The position numbers and the translations under genes are program-made. Under the pieces are notes generated by a model. The model made no database searches. It saw only the letters and a list, made by a program, of their open reading frames with translations, and was not told the origin of the DNA. DNA of 42,827 nt from Pelagophyceae sp. CCMP2097. Lineage: Eukaryota > Sar > Pelagophyceae. Shown here piece by piece: positions 29,269 through 39,945 of the stretch. The DNA lies in assembly GCA_026770575.1 (NCBI GenBank), contig MU657406.1, positions 14,908-57,734 of the forward strand, read 5' to 3'. Each line of letters opens with the position of its first letter. Positions within the stretch are counted from its first letter, which is position 1.

Positions 29269-30538
29269 ATGTTCCGCGAGGACAAAGTGGCGGAGCGGCC
29301 CGGCCGCGCTCGGCCGCGCACTGGGGCGACGCCTCGCGGCGGCGACGACCGGCCGCTCGCGGTCCGTCAGCAAGAGGCCGCGCGGCAAGAGGCCGAGTGC
29401 CGCACGGCCAACGCCGAGGCGAAAGACTCTAAGCGGCGGCAGCGGGAAAGGGACGTGGCTGCTCCGGAAATGGAGTGGTGGGAAAGGCAAGAGGCCCGCG
29501 GCCCACGCGAAGTCTCGCCGCTCCGCGACGGAGACAGCGGCAGCCGCGCGGAAGCGCACCGCGCGCCGCCCGAGCCGCGGGGCCGCGGGGCCGCACGCAA
29601 GGACGATGACGACGGATGCGCGCGGCCCGGCACGCCGCCGCCGCGAGACGACTCGCGCGACCAGCAGAACGACTCGCAAGATCGTCGGCAGAACGACGAC
29701 TCGCGCGACCACCGCCTCTCGCCGGCCGAGGCGCCGCGGGCCGAGGCGCCGCGGTCGCGCGGCGAGGCGCCGCGGTCGCGCGGCGAGTCGCCGCGGGCGC
29801 GCGGCGGCGAGTCGCCGCCGCGGTCCCGCAGCGGCGTGGCGAGCGAGGGCCACCGCGTCGGTCCAGAGGGACGTTCGCAGGGCCAGCGCGAGCAGCTGCG
29901 GCGGCACCACGCGGCGATGGTGCAGAGCGACCTCGAGACGCGCCAAAGGTTTAAAGAGGTGAGAGTTTTTTATAGGCGTACTACAATGCGCCGACGTCTC
30001 AGTTCTGACGCCCCCCCTGCGCCGACGGGTCCCCTGCGCCGACGGACGCGCCTAGGCGGAGCGCGAGACGGACCGGCGCGAGGACGACCGCGTGGCGCAC
30101 GAGGCTACTAAGCCGTGGATCGGAGATAATGCGCAACCAGCCCCCCGCGCCTACGGCCGCCGGCCGCAGGACCACGACGCTGCGCAGCGGCCGGCGACGG
30201 CGGCGGCGGCGCCGCACCGCGACGCCTATGGGCTGCGGCCCACGACGGCGGCGGCGCCGCGCGCGCTCGAGACCCGCGCGTCGACGACGCGCCTGGAGCG
30301 TGCGACGACGCGCAGCGCGTCGCCGCGCGACGACGAAGATGAGGCGCCGCGGCAGGCGTCGGCGCCGCGGCGCTCGGCACTAGCGGCGCCCGAGGCCAAG
30401 GAGCCGTCCGTGGCGCGCCATTTATCTGCAGCGCTCGACTCTGCGCTCGAGGAGAACGACGACGTCCGGCACCAGCTCGCGCAGGCGCTTCGCACCATCG
30501 AAGCGTACCGAAAGCGCTTCGGGCCGCTCCCCGACTAG
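29269..30538 (+). CDS. Arg/Glu-rich coiled-coil protein, unknown function
   Basis: Exons 29269-29958 and 30056-30538 (97-bp intron GTGAGA...CCTAG); 390 residues. Highly charged and helical: QQEAARQEAECR near the start, RDDSRDQQNDSQDRR in the middle, then tandem GEAPRSR-type repeats (about 29737-29820, 21-bp units), REQLRRHHAAMVQSDLETRQRFKE before the intron, and a C-terminal helix DSALEENDDVRHQLAQ. No family recognised. Composition resembles splicing or cytoskeleton scaffolds, but that is only composition. An upstream exon is possible, since the first 200 bp before the ATG are also open in places. Confidence 0.6.
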
Positions 30539-30808
30539 GCAGCCCTATGGTCCTACTATCGCATGCTCGGCAAGGCCTCGCGCATCACCATGAAGGAGTG
30601 CATTACAGAAGAAGAAGAAGGGTGTCGATCTATACTTCGTAACTTCGTAAGGGACGCGTCCTGCAGCTCCCTGTGCGGCTTGCGAGGGGTGTTCGATCGA
30701 GTCCCCTTGTCAGGGTTATGATTACATGTAGGGTCCTCGAATTCTGACGAGAAAAAAAAGCCTTATCTAAATTCTGTTCCTCGAGACCCGTCCGCCAGTC
30801 AGCCGACC
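30539..30808. other. intergenic, no gene seen
   Basis: 270 bp between two plus-strand genes. A TTCGATC word at about 30691 was checked as a tRNA T-loop and has no matching stems. AT-richer than the flanks; likely holds the 14-3-3 promoter. Confidence 0.4.
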
Positions 30809-31948
30809 ATGCCGACGCTCGTGCCCGAGAACCGCGACACGGCGGTGTACCTCGCTAAGCTCGCCGAGCAGGCCGAGCGCTTCGATGAGATGGTGCGCCG
30901 AACGCGCCTTGTCTGAGGCGCTGGATCGTTTTTGAAAAAAATTCGCCATCCACGGCGCCGTTGGCGCCGCGCTGGCGCCCGGCGCGCGGCCGCTGGCGTC
31001 TCTCGACGCGTCGTCCGGCCTAGGTCACGTTCATGAAGGGCGTCGCGACGCGGCCCGAGGAGCTGTCTGTGGAGGAGCGCAACTTGCTCTCCGTGGCGTA
31101 CAAAAACGTCATCGGCGCGCGGCGCGCGTCGTGGCGCGTCATCTCGTCCATCGAGCAGCGGTCTCACTCCGACCAGACAGCGTTGATCACGCAGTACAAA
31201 ACGAAGATCGAGACGGAACTCGAACTCATCTGCGACGAAATCCTCGACATCATCAAACAGACGTAAGCCGAGCGTCCGCAAAGGCCTGGAAGAATACCGC
31301 TATCGGCGGGGTCTCGTCGCGAGGACCCCTCGAGTCGATGAGGAGATCTCAGGGATCGTCAAGCCTCGAACGAAAGTGATTGCGTTTTGACGCCCGTTCC
31401 GTGCGCAGGCTCATCCCCAACTCGACGACCGACGAGGCCAAGGTCTTCTACTACAAGATGCAGGCCGACTACCACCGCTACCTCGCCGAGTTCCAGACGG
31501 GCGAGAAGAGGAAAAGTGCGTCTTTAAAGCCTTTGTTTCGGCCGCGAGCGCACGACAGTTCCACACGGAGCCGCGCCGGACGCGCCTTTGAAGAATGTCC
31601 GTCGTCGACGGCGTTTCCGTAGGCTCGTCCGCCGAAGCGAGCGACGCGTACCAGCAGGCTTCCAACGTGGCGAACAAGGACCTGCCTCCGACGCACCCGA
31701 TCCGCTTGGGCCTCGCGCTCAACTATTCCGTTTTCTTCTACGAGATTCTCAACTCGCCGGACCGCGCGTGCCACGTCGCCAAGCAGGCCTTCGACGACGC
31801 CATCGCAGAGCTGGACACGCTCTCCGAGGAGTCGTACAAGGACTCGACGCTGATCATGCAGCTCCTCCGCGACAACCTGACGCTGTGGACGTCCGACACC
31901 AACGAGGCGCACGACCCGTCCGACGGCACGCAAGTCGAGGACTGCTAG
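30809..31948 (+). CDS. 14-3-3 protein
   Basis: Exons 30809-30892, 31024-31262, 31409-31515, 31623-31948; 251 residues, the normal length. Family signatures: [70 protein letters not shown] and LTLWTSD, with the phosphopeptide-binding Lys/Arg/Tyr positions retained. 14-3-3 dimers bind phosphorylated Ser/Thr targets and steer signalling, metabolism and localisation. Donors of introns 1 and 3 are GTGCGC and GTGCGT, intron 2 is GTAAGC. Convergent with the GFA-like gene (185 bp between stops). Confidence 0.96.
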
Positions 31949-32133
31949 ACGCCACCCTGTGCTAAAGCGCGCCGCGCCGCCCGCGGCGGCGCATAAGGGG
32001 CCACGCCGCCGATACAAATGCCCATGCCCCAGGGGCTGTCATCTCGCAGGCGTGCGTCGGTCACAAGACCCACTATAAAACCCCTTCTTGTACACCGGGG
32101 GCGTTGTCCGGCGCATCGGGACATGAGTGACAC

Positions 32134-32839
32134 TTACGACCGACTCCTGGCTGCAAGGAGCGCGCACGCGGCGCCGAATGCGGCCGCGGCTGCGAGCGAC
32201 ACGCACTGCGTGGCCTTTGTGCGGCGCTGCGCAGCGTCCCACGGCGCGCCGTCGTTGGTAAGCCGGACGCCCGGGGCGCCGTTTGCGTTTTCCGATGTCG
32301 TTTCGTACTTTGGCAGTGAATCGTGCGAGTCCATCAGACGCATGGCGTAGAAAATGTGCGCTTTCGGCCGCAGGTGCGCCGGCAAAGCGCACGAGACGCG
32401 GCCGTCGGCGTCAGCCTCGATATTGAACGTCGTTGGCGACAGAGCGCGCATCGCACAGCCCTACGCTCGACGCGTCGATACGCTCCACGCGTCAATCGAC
32501 CGGCAGTCGTCCAAAGGTACAATCTCGGGAGTGCACCTTTGGCTGCTGGTAGACGAAGCCGCCGCACTCGCGGCAGAAAGCGTGCTCTAGCGGTAACGCG
32601 TCGCCTTGCGGGGCGTTGAGCAGATACCCAGCGCACGGGACGACCTTGATCAGGTATACGCCCTTAGTGATGCTAAAGTCGGCCGTGTCGAAGCCGAGGA
32701 GGTGCAAGGGCGAACTGCCTCGCGCGCGCGAGCAGGCTCGGCAGTGGCAGATTTCGTTAAACAGTGGCGCGCCGCAGACGCGGAACTGAACGCGGCCGCA
32801 GTAGCACGAGCCGGTCTCATCAACGTTTATGTCCGCCAT
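32134..32839 (-). CDS. GFA/CENP-V-like zinc-binding protein
   Basis: Exons 32839-32537 and 32460-32134 (76-bp intron GTGCAC...GCGTAG); 209 residues. Features of the glutathione-dependent formaldehyde-activating (GFA) fold: GSCYCGRVQFRV, EICHCRACSRARGSS, FCRECGGFVYQQPK, and in exon 2 HIFYAMRLMDSHDSLPKY. The cysteines form the zinc sites. GFA proteins were described as S-hydroxymethyl-glutathione synthases; many relatives have unknown roles. The C-terminal about 20 residues (SLAAAAAFGAACALLAARSRS) are hydrophobic, unusual for the family, and could be a tail anchor. Confidence 0.82.
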
Positions 32840-33603
32840 CGCCGGGCCCGATATGAGCGGCCGCCGAGCGAGCCGGCGAGACCGGCGCGAGGCCGGGGCG
32901 TGCACAAAGGGGTCACGCACGGCCCAGGTGCCAGCACGAAGGGGTCGCGTGCACCCCTGGCAGTGGCACGGCCGAAGGAGTCGCGCGAGTAACGGTCCGC
33001 GGTGCGCGCGTCAAGTTTGTACTATGGTCGCTGAAAATCTTTTTGCGGGCACCCGCACGGCCCGTCCGACGTACGTAAGGATTTCCCGTAGGATTAGATA
33101 TATTTTTTCGACATTTGAAGTGTTTCCAAGAGGGGGATCTTTCCGACGACAATTGAAGTGAATATGACGATAGACGGCCGACATGGGCCGCTCTGGAGCC
33201 TCAAACCAAGGCATCAGAATTTTAACTCGGGGGTTAATCCGTCATCAGGGGACTTTAAGGGAGATTCCGACGACATTTGCGGCTTTTGCGGCTTTTGCGG
33301 CCGGCTTTTCCGACGACTTTTGTGGTGAAATTTTCGACATCGCGACGACATTGGCAAACGACATTTGAGAGGATTTGAAACGATACTACGGGAAATCCTT
33401 AGACGTACGCGTACGCGTCAACGAGCCGGAACGCTGAGCGCTGCAGGAACGCGTTCACGCAGGAACGCCTCGAGGCGGCGCGCCCCCGACGCGCTCAACC
33501 CGGGTGGTCAACGCCTCCGCCTTGAAGTGGCGACGGCCTCCTCCGACGACGGCCTTTCCCACGTGTCCACGACCTCCGACTCCACGTCCCAGAACCCCTC
33601 GCC
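32840..33603. promoter_or_regulatory. divergent promoter region with repeated CGACGACATTTG-like word
   Basis: 764 bp between the divergent GFA-like and PH-domain genes. A word close to CGACGACATTTG appears about six times, with variants (33107, 33139, 33266, 33306, 33343, 33357). TTTTGCGGC is repeated between. Nearer the GFA gene there is an imperfect direct repeat (AAGGGGTCRCGYRC, about 32906-32956). No coding sequence seen. Regulatory role is inferred from position. Confidence 0.4.
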
Positions 33604-34839
33604 ATGGTCCTCCGCGGCGTGCTCTCCAAGCGCGCCGCCGACGGCGCCTGGCGGCCGCGCGCGTTCGAGTTGACGGATGAAGCGCTGGCCTACGAGGAGC
33701 GCGTGGGCGACGAAGTGCGCCGCGCGACGATCCCGCTGCACAACGTCACCGCCGTCGACCTGGACCTCGACCGCAACACGCTCGTCGTCGTCGAAACCGC
33801 CGCGGGCGAGCCGCGGAGGCACCGCCTGCGGCCGGCGCCGGGCGTGGACGCGCCGTCGCCGCCGCAGTGGGCTTCGCGGCTGCGAGCGGCCGCGGGCCTC
33901 CAGCCAGCCGCAGACGCGGGCGACTTCCTTTCCTTGCAGAGCGGCGAATTCGTGCGCGTCCGCGGCTCTCTGCTGAAGAAGGGCGGCTCGCGCGCGCCGC
34001 TGGTGACGGCGTTCGCCGCGCTGTGCAGACCGGCGGCTGGCACTCGGAGGAATTGGAACGCAAGAGAATTCGTCCTCAACTTTGAAAAAGGCACGCTCGA
34101 GTATTTTGAAAAGGGCGTCCTCAAGGGCGCCGTGAAACTCAACGCGCGGACGACGGTCACAGCGCCCGACGCCGTCTTGCTCAGAGGACAGAGCAAACCG
34201 TGAGTGCCGAGCTTCCGTGACCACGGCCGAGCCACGCGGCCGGCCCGAAGGCACCGGACTGTAGGAGCGACGAGGCGGCCGACCCGCTCTACTTTGAGTT
34301 GCACGATACGCACGATGCCGACGGCCTGCCCCGCGCGGTCCCTTTTTCAATGTGCGCGCGCGGCTCGCCCCGACGCCGGTCTTCATACGCAACGTAGGCG
34401 CGCGCCGACGCGGCGCGAGTTTGACGAGTGGGTGTTATCGATTCGCGCGTGCGTCGCCGGGTCTTCGGCGGTCCGGTGCACTCACGCAGTCGCCGGCGGC
34501 TCCCGGCGGCAACCGCCGCCAAGGCCTTCCTTCGAGGACCCGCACGCCGTGCCCACGCCGTCGCCCGAACCGGCCCAACGGGCAGCCCCGCAGCCGCGGA
34601 CCTCACCCGCGGCGTTTCAAGACGTAGAGCGCGACCCGTTCAAGGAAAAGCCGCCCGTCGCCGCGTACAAACCGCCGGCCGTAGACCGACCGCATGCCGC
34701 CGCGTTTCGGCCGCCGGCCCCGCCCCCGTACCGACAGCCGGCCGCCGCGCTCGCAAAACCGCCGCCGTCGCCCAAGCCCCGCCCGCCGCCGCCGCCGCCG
34801 CGGGAGCGGCCAAAGTTGAAGCCCCCGACTTTCGACTAA
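33604..34839 (+). CDS. two-PH-domain protein with proline-rich tail
   Basis: Exons 33604-34199, 34265-34351, 34398-34839; 374 residues, phases agree (donors GTGAGT and GTGCGC). PH1 at about 2-100: LRGVLSKRAADGAWRPRAFEL to WASRLRAAAG. PH2 at about 115-260: RGSLLKKGG, RRNWNAREFVLNFEKGTLEYF, PLYFELHDT, then FDEWVLSIRACV, the closing helix, after the third splice. The last 110 residues are Pro-rich (KPPPSPKPRPPPPPP), a likely SH3/profilin/WW ligand. PH domains bind phosphoinositides or proteins at membranes. Upstream in-frame sequence lacks another ATG near a Kozak-like context, so I use GCCATGG at 33604. Confidence 0.82.
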
Positions 34840-34934
34840 CGTCCATCTTGTGCTGTGTTGCGGCTCGACCAGGAGCGTCGTATACCCGGCGTGCGATTCG
34901 ACACCGCGACGACCACGCATCCCGCCGCCGCCAA

Positions 34935-34956
34935 AAGAATCGGAGCTCCGATTCTT
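34935..34956. terminator. 22-bp perfect palindrome between convergent genes
   Basis: AAGAATCGGAGCTCCGATTC plus TT: perfect dyad, 22 bp, at the broken 3' end of the WD40 gene and about 95 bp past the stop of the PH gene. A 3'-end or insertion scar role is a guess. Confidence 0.4.
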
Positions 34957-34967
34957 GCACACTTTCT

Positions 34968-35705
34968 TGTCCTCGCTTGTCGTCACGACGCGCTTGCCGT
35001 CGGGCGAGAACGCGCGGCTCAAGACGTATTCGGTGTGCCCCTTGAGCGTCATCTGCAGCGCGCCCGTCTCAGCGTCCCAGACCTGCGCCATCTCGTCGTC
35101 GCCCGCAGTCACGATGCGCTTGCCGTTGGGCGAGAACGCGCAGCTCACGACTTCTTCGGTGTGCTCCTCGAGCGTAATCTGCAGCGCGCCCGTCTCGGCG
35201 TCCCAGAGCCGCGCCGTCCCGTCGTGGCTCCCGGTCACGACGCGCGTGCCGTCGGGCGAGAACGCGCAGCTCACGACTTCTTTGGTGTGCCCCTCGAGCG
35301 TGGTCTGCAGCGCGCCCGTCGTGGCGTCCCACAGCCTGGCCGTCCTGTCGTAGCTCGCCGTCACGACGCGCGTGCCGTAGGGCGAGAACGCGCAGCTCAC
35401 GACTTCTTCGGTGTGCTCCTCGAGCGTAATCTGCAGCGCGCCCGTCTCGGTGTCCCAGAGCCGCGCCGTCCCGTCGTCGCTCGCCGTCACGATGCGCTTG
35501 CCGTCGGGCGAGAACGCGCAGCTCATGACCCGGCGGTGTGCCCCTCGAGGATGACCGTGCCCTTGAGGATGCGGTCCTGCCAGATGAGCTTGCGCACGGC
35601 CAGTGCCACGGCTGGCGCATCGCGCGCGACTCTCTTCGTCACGAGGAGGCCCTTAGGTGATGCCGCCAGCCGAAGGATGATTTTGAACACGTCGCGCTGC
35701 TCGAA
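34968..35705 (-). pseudogene. degenerate WD40-repeat gene
   Basis: Reading from 35705 the first part (DVFKIILRLAASPKG, LIWQDRILKGTVILEGHT) is one frame; at about 35530 a base is missing relative to the other repeats (CACACCGCCGGGTCATGAGC against CACACCGAAGAAGTCGTGAG), shifting frame. Then four to five WD repeats (SCAFSPDGKRIVTASDDG, ARLWD) follow with an exact 126-bp period. The last repeat breaks off at SEDKK next to the 22-bp palindrome. The first part has no ATG. A WD-only frame does start with ATG at 35526, so a short WD protein is conceivable. Best read as a frameshifted, truncated copy of a larger family member, or an assembly error. Confidence 0.6.
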
Positions 35706-35864
35706 CACCGCGAGCGCCCGCGGAGGAGGCGCGCGGCCGCGCCGGGACGGTGGACCGTGGTTTCGTCCTTCGGGTTTTCCAAAAGTATCTTTGAACGCGT
35801 TCGGCCGTCGCGCGCCGCGCGTCGCCGCAGTGTGCCTCAGCCTCCGCCGCGCACTTCGGGGAAG

Positions 35865-36359
35865 ATGCTCCGTCTCCTCGTCTGCGGCGCCGTCGCAGCC
35901 GACGCGCTGCAGGTCTCTCGCATCGCCGGTCGCGGCTCGGCGCTCCAAGCCCGGTGGCCCGAGTACGACTACGCCACCTCGAAGTGGTCGCCCGGCGACG
36001 ATACCGAAGGCTACAACGCATTTGGGTCTTTACTTCGCCAAGGCCCTCTCCCTTTCCTGATCCGGCTTCCCAACGAGGACGCCTACGAACAATCGGTTCG
36101 AAAGTACATGGCCACGGAGCAGTGCTCGCGCATGGAGGCGCAGGGGAACACGGACGCGTACCTTGCCAACCCGAACGACTGGGCCCTGCAGAAGATGAAC
36201 GAAAAAGAGGGCGCGCCAAAGTTCGACTACGCCTCAGCAAACACGAGCAAAAAGGACCTCGGCCTCACCGCTGTATGGGTCGTCATCATCTCCACATACC
36301 TCTTTTCAATCTTCGCGCCCTACGCCGGCCTCGAAGCGCCCTTCTCCTTTGCAAAATAG
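35865..36359 (+). CDS. small single-pass membrane protein, probably plastid
   Basis: 164 residues, one exon. Hydrophobic start (MLRLLVCGAVAADALQV), an aromatic/charged stretch (RWPEYDYATSKWSPG), a soluble middle, and one strong helix near the C-terminus (LTAVWVVIISTYLFSIFAP) followed by a 14-residue tail. The layout resembles nucleus-encoded thylakoid subunits of chromophyte algae, but I do not recognise the family. The stretch FGSLLRQGPLPFLIRLPNED at the middle contains GGTCTT and CCAAG and could hide a short intron. Confidence 0.6.
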   Translation: MLRLLVCGAVAADALQVSRIAGRGSALQARWPEYDYATSKWSPGDDTEGYNAFGSLLRQGPLPFLIRLPNEDAYEQSVRKYMATEQCSRMEAQGNTDAYLANPNDWALQKMNEKEGAPKFDYASANTSKKDLGLTAVWVVIISTYLFSIFAPYAGLEAPFSFAK

Positions 36360-36409
36360 GTCCTCTAAAGAATGCCGCATGCTGCTTAAGTTACGGTCGC
36401 CCCGGGCCG

Positions 36410-38808
36410 TTAGTAGCCGAGCTTTGCGTTGAGGGCGGTGCGGCCAGAGCCGTCCTGGCCCGTCGGCGGCAGCCAAATGCGGTCGCCGCCTTCGAGCTCG
36501 CCCTCGTCCAGAGCCAGGGCGACCGTGGGCGCGAAAGGTTTCTTCTTCCGATCGCCGCGGTCGCCACGCCTACAGAGAGACGGTCGAAACGCACGCGCCC
36601 CGCGAGCACCCGCGCGGTGGCCCCTGATATCTCGGATCTCTCGAATGCTTCGGATGCCGCTCTCTTCGACGTGGCTACATTGCGCGTTTCCAAACGAGAC
36701 GCGACTCGTCACGGCCGCTTGCGCTTGGGTTCGAGCTGCGACGCCGCCTCGGCCGCGTCTGCCGCCGCGAGCTCGTCGGCGCCGTAGAGCTCAGGCACCT
36801 AAAGGCCGCGCGGTGCAACTTCCGGGGGGGCAAAGCGATGGACAGGACGCGGCGGGAGACAGGCTCGGGCATCTTGAACAGCTCCGCGTCGGGGATCGTC
36901 GGCCCCATGGGCAGCCGCTTCTTCGGCGGCGCGCGCTGGCCGTCCAGCGTTGGCGCGACGGCTTCGTCGGCCCGCGCGGCTCCCACGGCCCGCGGGCCTT
37001 GCACGGCCCGCGGTGCGGCCTCGGCGTCCGCCGGCCGCCGCGCGGCGTCGTCGACCGCGGGCGCCCGTGGTGCCGCGCGGTCCTCGCCGCAGGGCGCGTC
37101 GGCCGGTGCGCTCGGCCGTTGCGTGGCGCCTTCACCGTCCGGCGGCGCTTCTGCGGCCTCTTTGGTGAGCGAGCCGAGGGTCTTTGACGCTGAGAGGCCC
37201 TCGAGGGCCGGGGCGGCGATCTTGCAGAGTTTTCCGAGTCGGATCGATTCGGCTTTCAGCGACGTCGAGTCCCGCTTCGCCGCCTCCGCGGCCGCGTCGC
37301 AGCGCTGGGCCTCGTTGGTGGCCATGAAGACTTCCAGCTTGTCCTCGTCCGTCTGGTCGTCGTTTTGCGCGAGTACAGCTAAAGACTTTTCAGCAAGAGT
37401 CCTGGCCGATTCTGCGTCTTGAGCGACGCGGTCGAGCCTTTCGACTTCCGCGTCGACGCGCGTCTTGTGCGACGACAGCGCCTCGTATGTCATCTCGACG
37501 CGCGCGTCGAGCTCCTTTGGTTTCGCCTCGTTGACTTTAACAAAAACGGGCGCAGCAAAGCGCTGCTGCCTTCTTAGAGCGCGGTCCTCGGCCGTCTTCG
37601 CTCTGACCAGTTTCACCGTGTGGTCGCGCAGCATGGCGCCGCCGTCCTCGCCGGGGGCCATGTAGTCATCATCGGAGTCAGAAGATTCGCCGGCCTGCTG
37701 CTTCTTGGTGGCAGCTCTTTGGGTATTGCGGCCTCGAACTTCGTCCTCCAGCCTCGCAATATCTTCCACGAGCTTGTCGATGGCCTGCGTGTTGCGGTCC
37801 ACGGCCCCCAGCTGGCCGGGCGTCAAAGAGTCGTCGCCGGTGTCTTTGCGGAGGATTCGCTGTTGCTCCATTCGAACGTTGTTCAACTTCTTCACTTTCG
37901 CTTCTAATCGTTCGTGGAGCTTGGCGTCGCGGACGTTCTTCTCGCCGTCCGCCAGCGTCGTTTTGATCTCGCCGCCGTACTCGGAATGAATTTTGTCGTT
38001 CTTCAAATAGTCGGGCAGCTCCACTTCCGAAGCCTTGGCCTCGCTCTCGTCCGAGGCGTCGGCGCCAAACCCCCACGAGACGTCGCGCACCGCTTTCGCA
38101 GCGGTAGCCGCGCGCTGCAACGCGGCGGACGCGCCGTCGTCGTCGGCGCCGCGCACGCGCCGCTTGTCACCCGCGGCCTTCTCCCGTTTCAAAGCCTCCA
38201 AATCGCCCGCCGTCTCCAGCGCGCGAACCGCCTTGTCCCGCAGCGCGGACCGGCCAGAGTGCACCGCGAAGACGCGGCTACTCGCGCCAAAGGCCAGCAC
38301 GTCGCCTGCGATCGCGCCTCAGCCAGGCGACACGGGGTGATGCGCTGAACGGACTGCCCTCGCAGGCAAGATGGGGATCTCACCGTCTCGGAGCTCGACG
38401 TACTTCCCCCGCGGACAGTCCGTCTTGTTGAGGCGCGTGCCGTGGGCGCTGCAGTCGCCGACGTAAAGTTTCCCGTCGCGCGAGAGTTGCAGCGCCGCGT
38501 GGACGCGCGAGATGGAAGCGTGCTGGAGCTCGATTTGCACCGCGTCCGCAGCCCGGCCCACGAGCCACCTAAAGGGAGTGACGACCTCTGATGCCGCCCA
38601 CCACTCCGTCATCACCGTTTCCACCAGCATCCCCGACTCACCGCGGCCGCGACCCGAGTGATACCACGTTGACAGACGCGCCGTCCTTGATCACCTCAAG
38701 CGTCCAGTCGTCGACCTCCGCCTCGGCCTCCGCCGCCGCAAACGTCGCGGCCCACACCGGCACCGCGGGGCCGCCGTCGGCGGCGCGGTCGTCGCTCAAG
38801 TGGGCCAT
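36410..38808 (-). CDS. kanadaptin (SLC4A1AP-like), FHA domain and coiled coil
   Basis: Five exons: 38808-38642, 38568-38384, 38305-36861, 36798-36713, 36571-less two, that is 36569-36410; 680 residues, phases agree. FHA domain at residues about 35-130, split by two introns: DDWTLEVIKDGA, RWLVGRAADAV, HASISRVHAALQ, SAHGTRLNKT, and GDVLAFGASSRVF. Middle coiled coil (LEAKVKKLNNVRMEQQRILRK; LTPGQLGAVDRN) as in animal kanadaptin. Linker rich in Ala/Pro. The C-terminus ends WLPPTGQDGSGRTALNAKLGY, the kanadaptin hallmark. Kanadaptin is nuclear/cytoplasmic and associated with spliceosomal or trafficking complexes. Coding strand same as the methyltransferase upstream; separate by 294 bp. Confidence 0.92.
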
Positions 38809-39102
38809 CGTCCGACCGCCTCTGCCGCCGCGGCTCTCAGGGACGACGCTCGGCGGTCACGGGGCGGGCCCGCGAGAGAGGCGACGCCTCGCCGAACCTC
38901 CCTCGTCGGCCTCTCCGAACGGTCCGTCTCCGAGTCACGGTCGACGCGACCGAGCTTGCTTTTCGGCGATGTGCTGTTCGGCGACGCTTTAGAAAATGCC
39001 ACTGTGGGGGCCCGGGGGGGCCCCAAGGCCTTGGTAAAGGGGGGTCCCCGGTGCTTTAAGCTGAGCACCGGCCATTCGAGTCTCCGCGCCATAGCCAAAC
39101 GA
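38809..39102. other. spacer with GC palindromes
   Basis: Between the methyltransferase stop and the kanadaptin start. Holds a G/C-palindromic cluster (39006-39047) and an 8-bp-arm hairpin (39048-39055 with 39064-39071) just downstream of the methyltransferase stop, possibly 3'-end structure. Confidence 0.4.
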
Positions 39103-39945
39103 TTACTTGTCGACGGTGGCGCGCACGATGGCCAGGTAGGCGACGTTTTGCGACGTTCCGCCCTGCCAAGGCGTTTTCTCCTTGTTGGGCGAGACCTCGA
39201 GGGCCTGCGGCGGTTGGAACTTGCCCGTGTAGTGGAAGTACGACCCGACGACAAAGGCGTGCTCCAGGTCGTTGGTCCGGAGCCAGATGTCGACAGCCTT
39301 TGACGGGAAGCAGCGGTTGCTGAGCGCGAAGATTGCGGCCCCACCGGGTTTTAAAACGCGCGCGACTTCGGCGCAGATGGCCGCCGGCTTGGTGAGGTAG
39401 TCGATGGAGACGACGTTTGTGACGATGTCGAAAGAGTTGTCGGGGAAGGGCAGCGTCGGGTCCTCGTTCAAGTCGCGGACGACGTACGAGTCGACTTGCT
39501 TATTTTCTTTGAGTTCGTCCTCGTTCATGCCCAGCGCGACGGCGTTGCCCAACTGGATGTCCTTCGGGAAGTGCGAGACATGCGAGGCGCAAATGTCAAG
39601 GACGTCGGGTTTGTCCCATGCAGTAAACGCTTCGCCGTAATACTTGGTTAAAGCTTCAATCGCCTTGTCGTCGACGTGGAAGCAGAATCGCGGCTGCGAG
39701 TAAAAGTTGGCGTCGTTGGAAGTGTCGCCGCGGCCGAAGTCGCGCGGCGTGTACGGCCACTCAAGGGGCCACTTCGGAGCAGCGAGGACATCCTCCACGC
39801 GCGCCGCGCCCGCGACGCTAAGCTTGCGTTGCATCTCCGCTGCAGCTCCGCTCATGAACGCCTGCGCCCGACCGAAGAGGCCCGCGAGCATGACCGTCCG
39901 CATCACCGCGCGTGGATGAGTCTGACTCGGCAACTTGAGCCGCAT
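39103..39945 (-). CDS. SAM-dependent methyltransferase (type 11-like), plastid-targeted
   Basis: One exon; 280 residues from the ATG at 39945, or 266 from 39903. Motifs: DVLDICASHVSHFP (SAM motif I-like, with Cys-Ala in place of Gly-x-Gly), LNEDPTLPFPDNSFDIVTNVVSIDYL (motif II/III), EVARVLKPGGAAIFALSNR (post-II). The leader reads VMLAGLFGRAQA/FMSG, matching the ASAF-type cleavage site of bipartite plastid presequences in chromophyte algae. Substrate unknown. Start at 39903 leaves a cleaner signal peptide. Head-to-head with the RRM gene (169 bp). Confidence 0.8.
   Translation of the reverse strand: MRLKLPSQTHPRAVMRTVMLAGLFGRAQAFMSGAAAEMQRKLSVAGAARVEDVLAAPKWPLEWPYTPRDFGRGDTSNDANFYSQPRFCFHVDDKAIEALTKYYGEAFTAWDKPDVLDICASHVSHFPKDIQLGNAVALGMNEDELKENKQVDSYVVRDLNEDPTLPFPDNSFDIVTNVVSIDYLTKPAAICAEVARVLKPGGAAIFALSNRCFPSKAVDIWLRTNDLEHAFVVGSYFHYTGKFQPPQALEVSPNKEKTPWQGGTSQNVAYLAIVRATVDK

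Noticed and set aside
29260..29946. 228-codon open frame on the minus strand
   Set aside because: Antisense to the charged coiled-coil gene; composition is the mirror of its Arg/Glu repeats.
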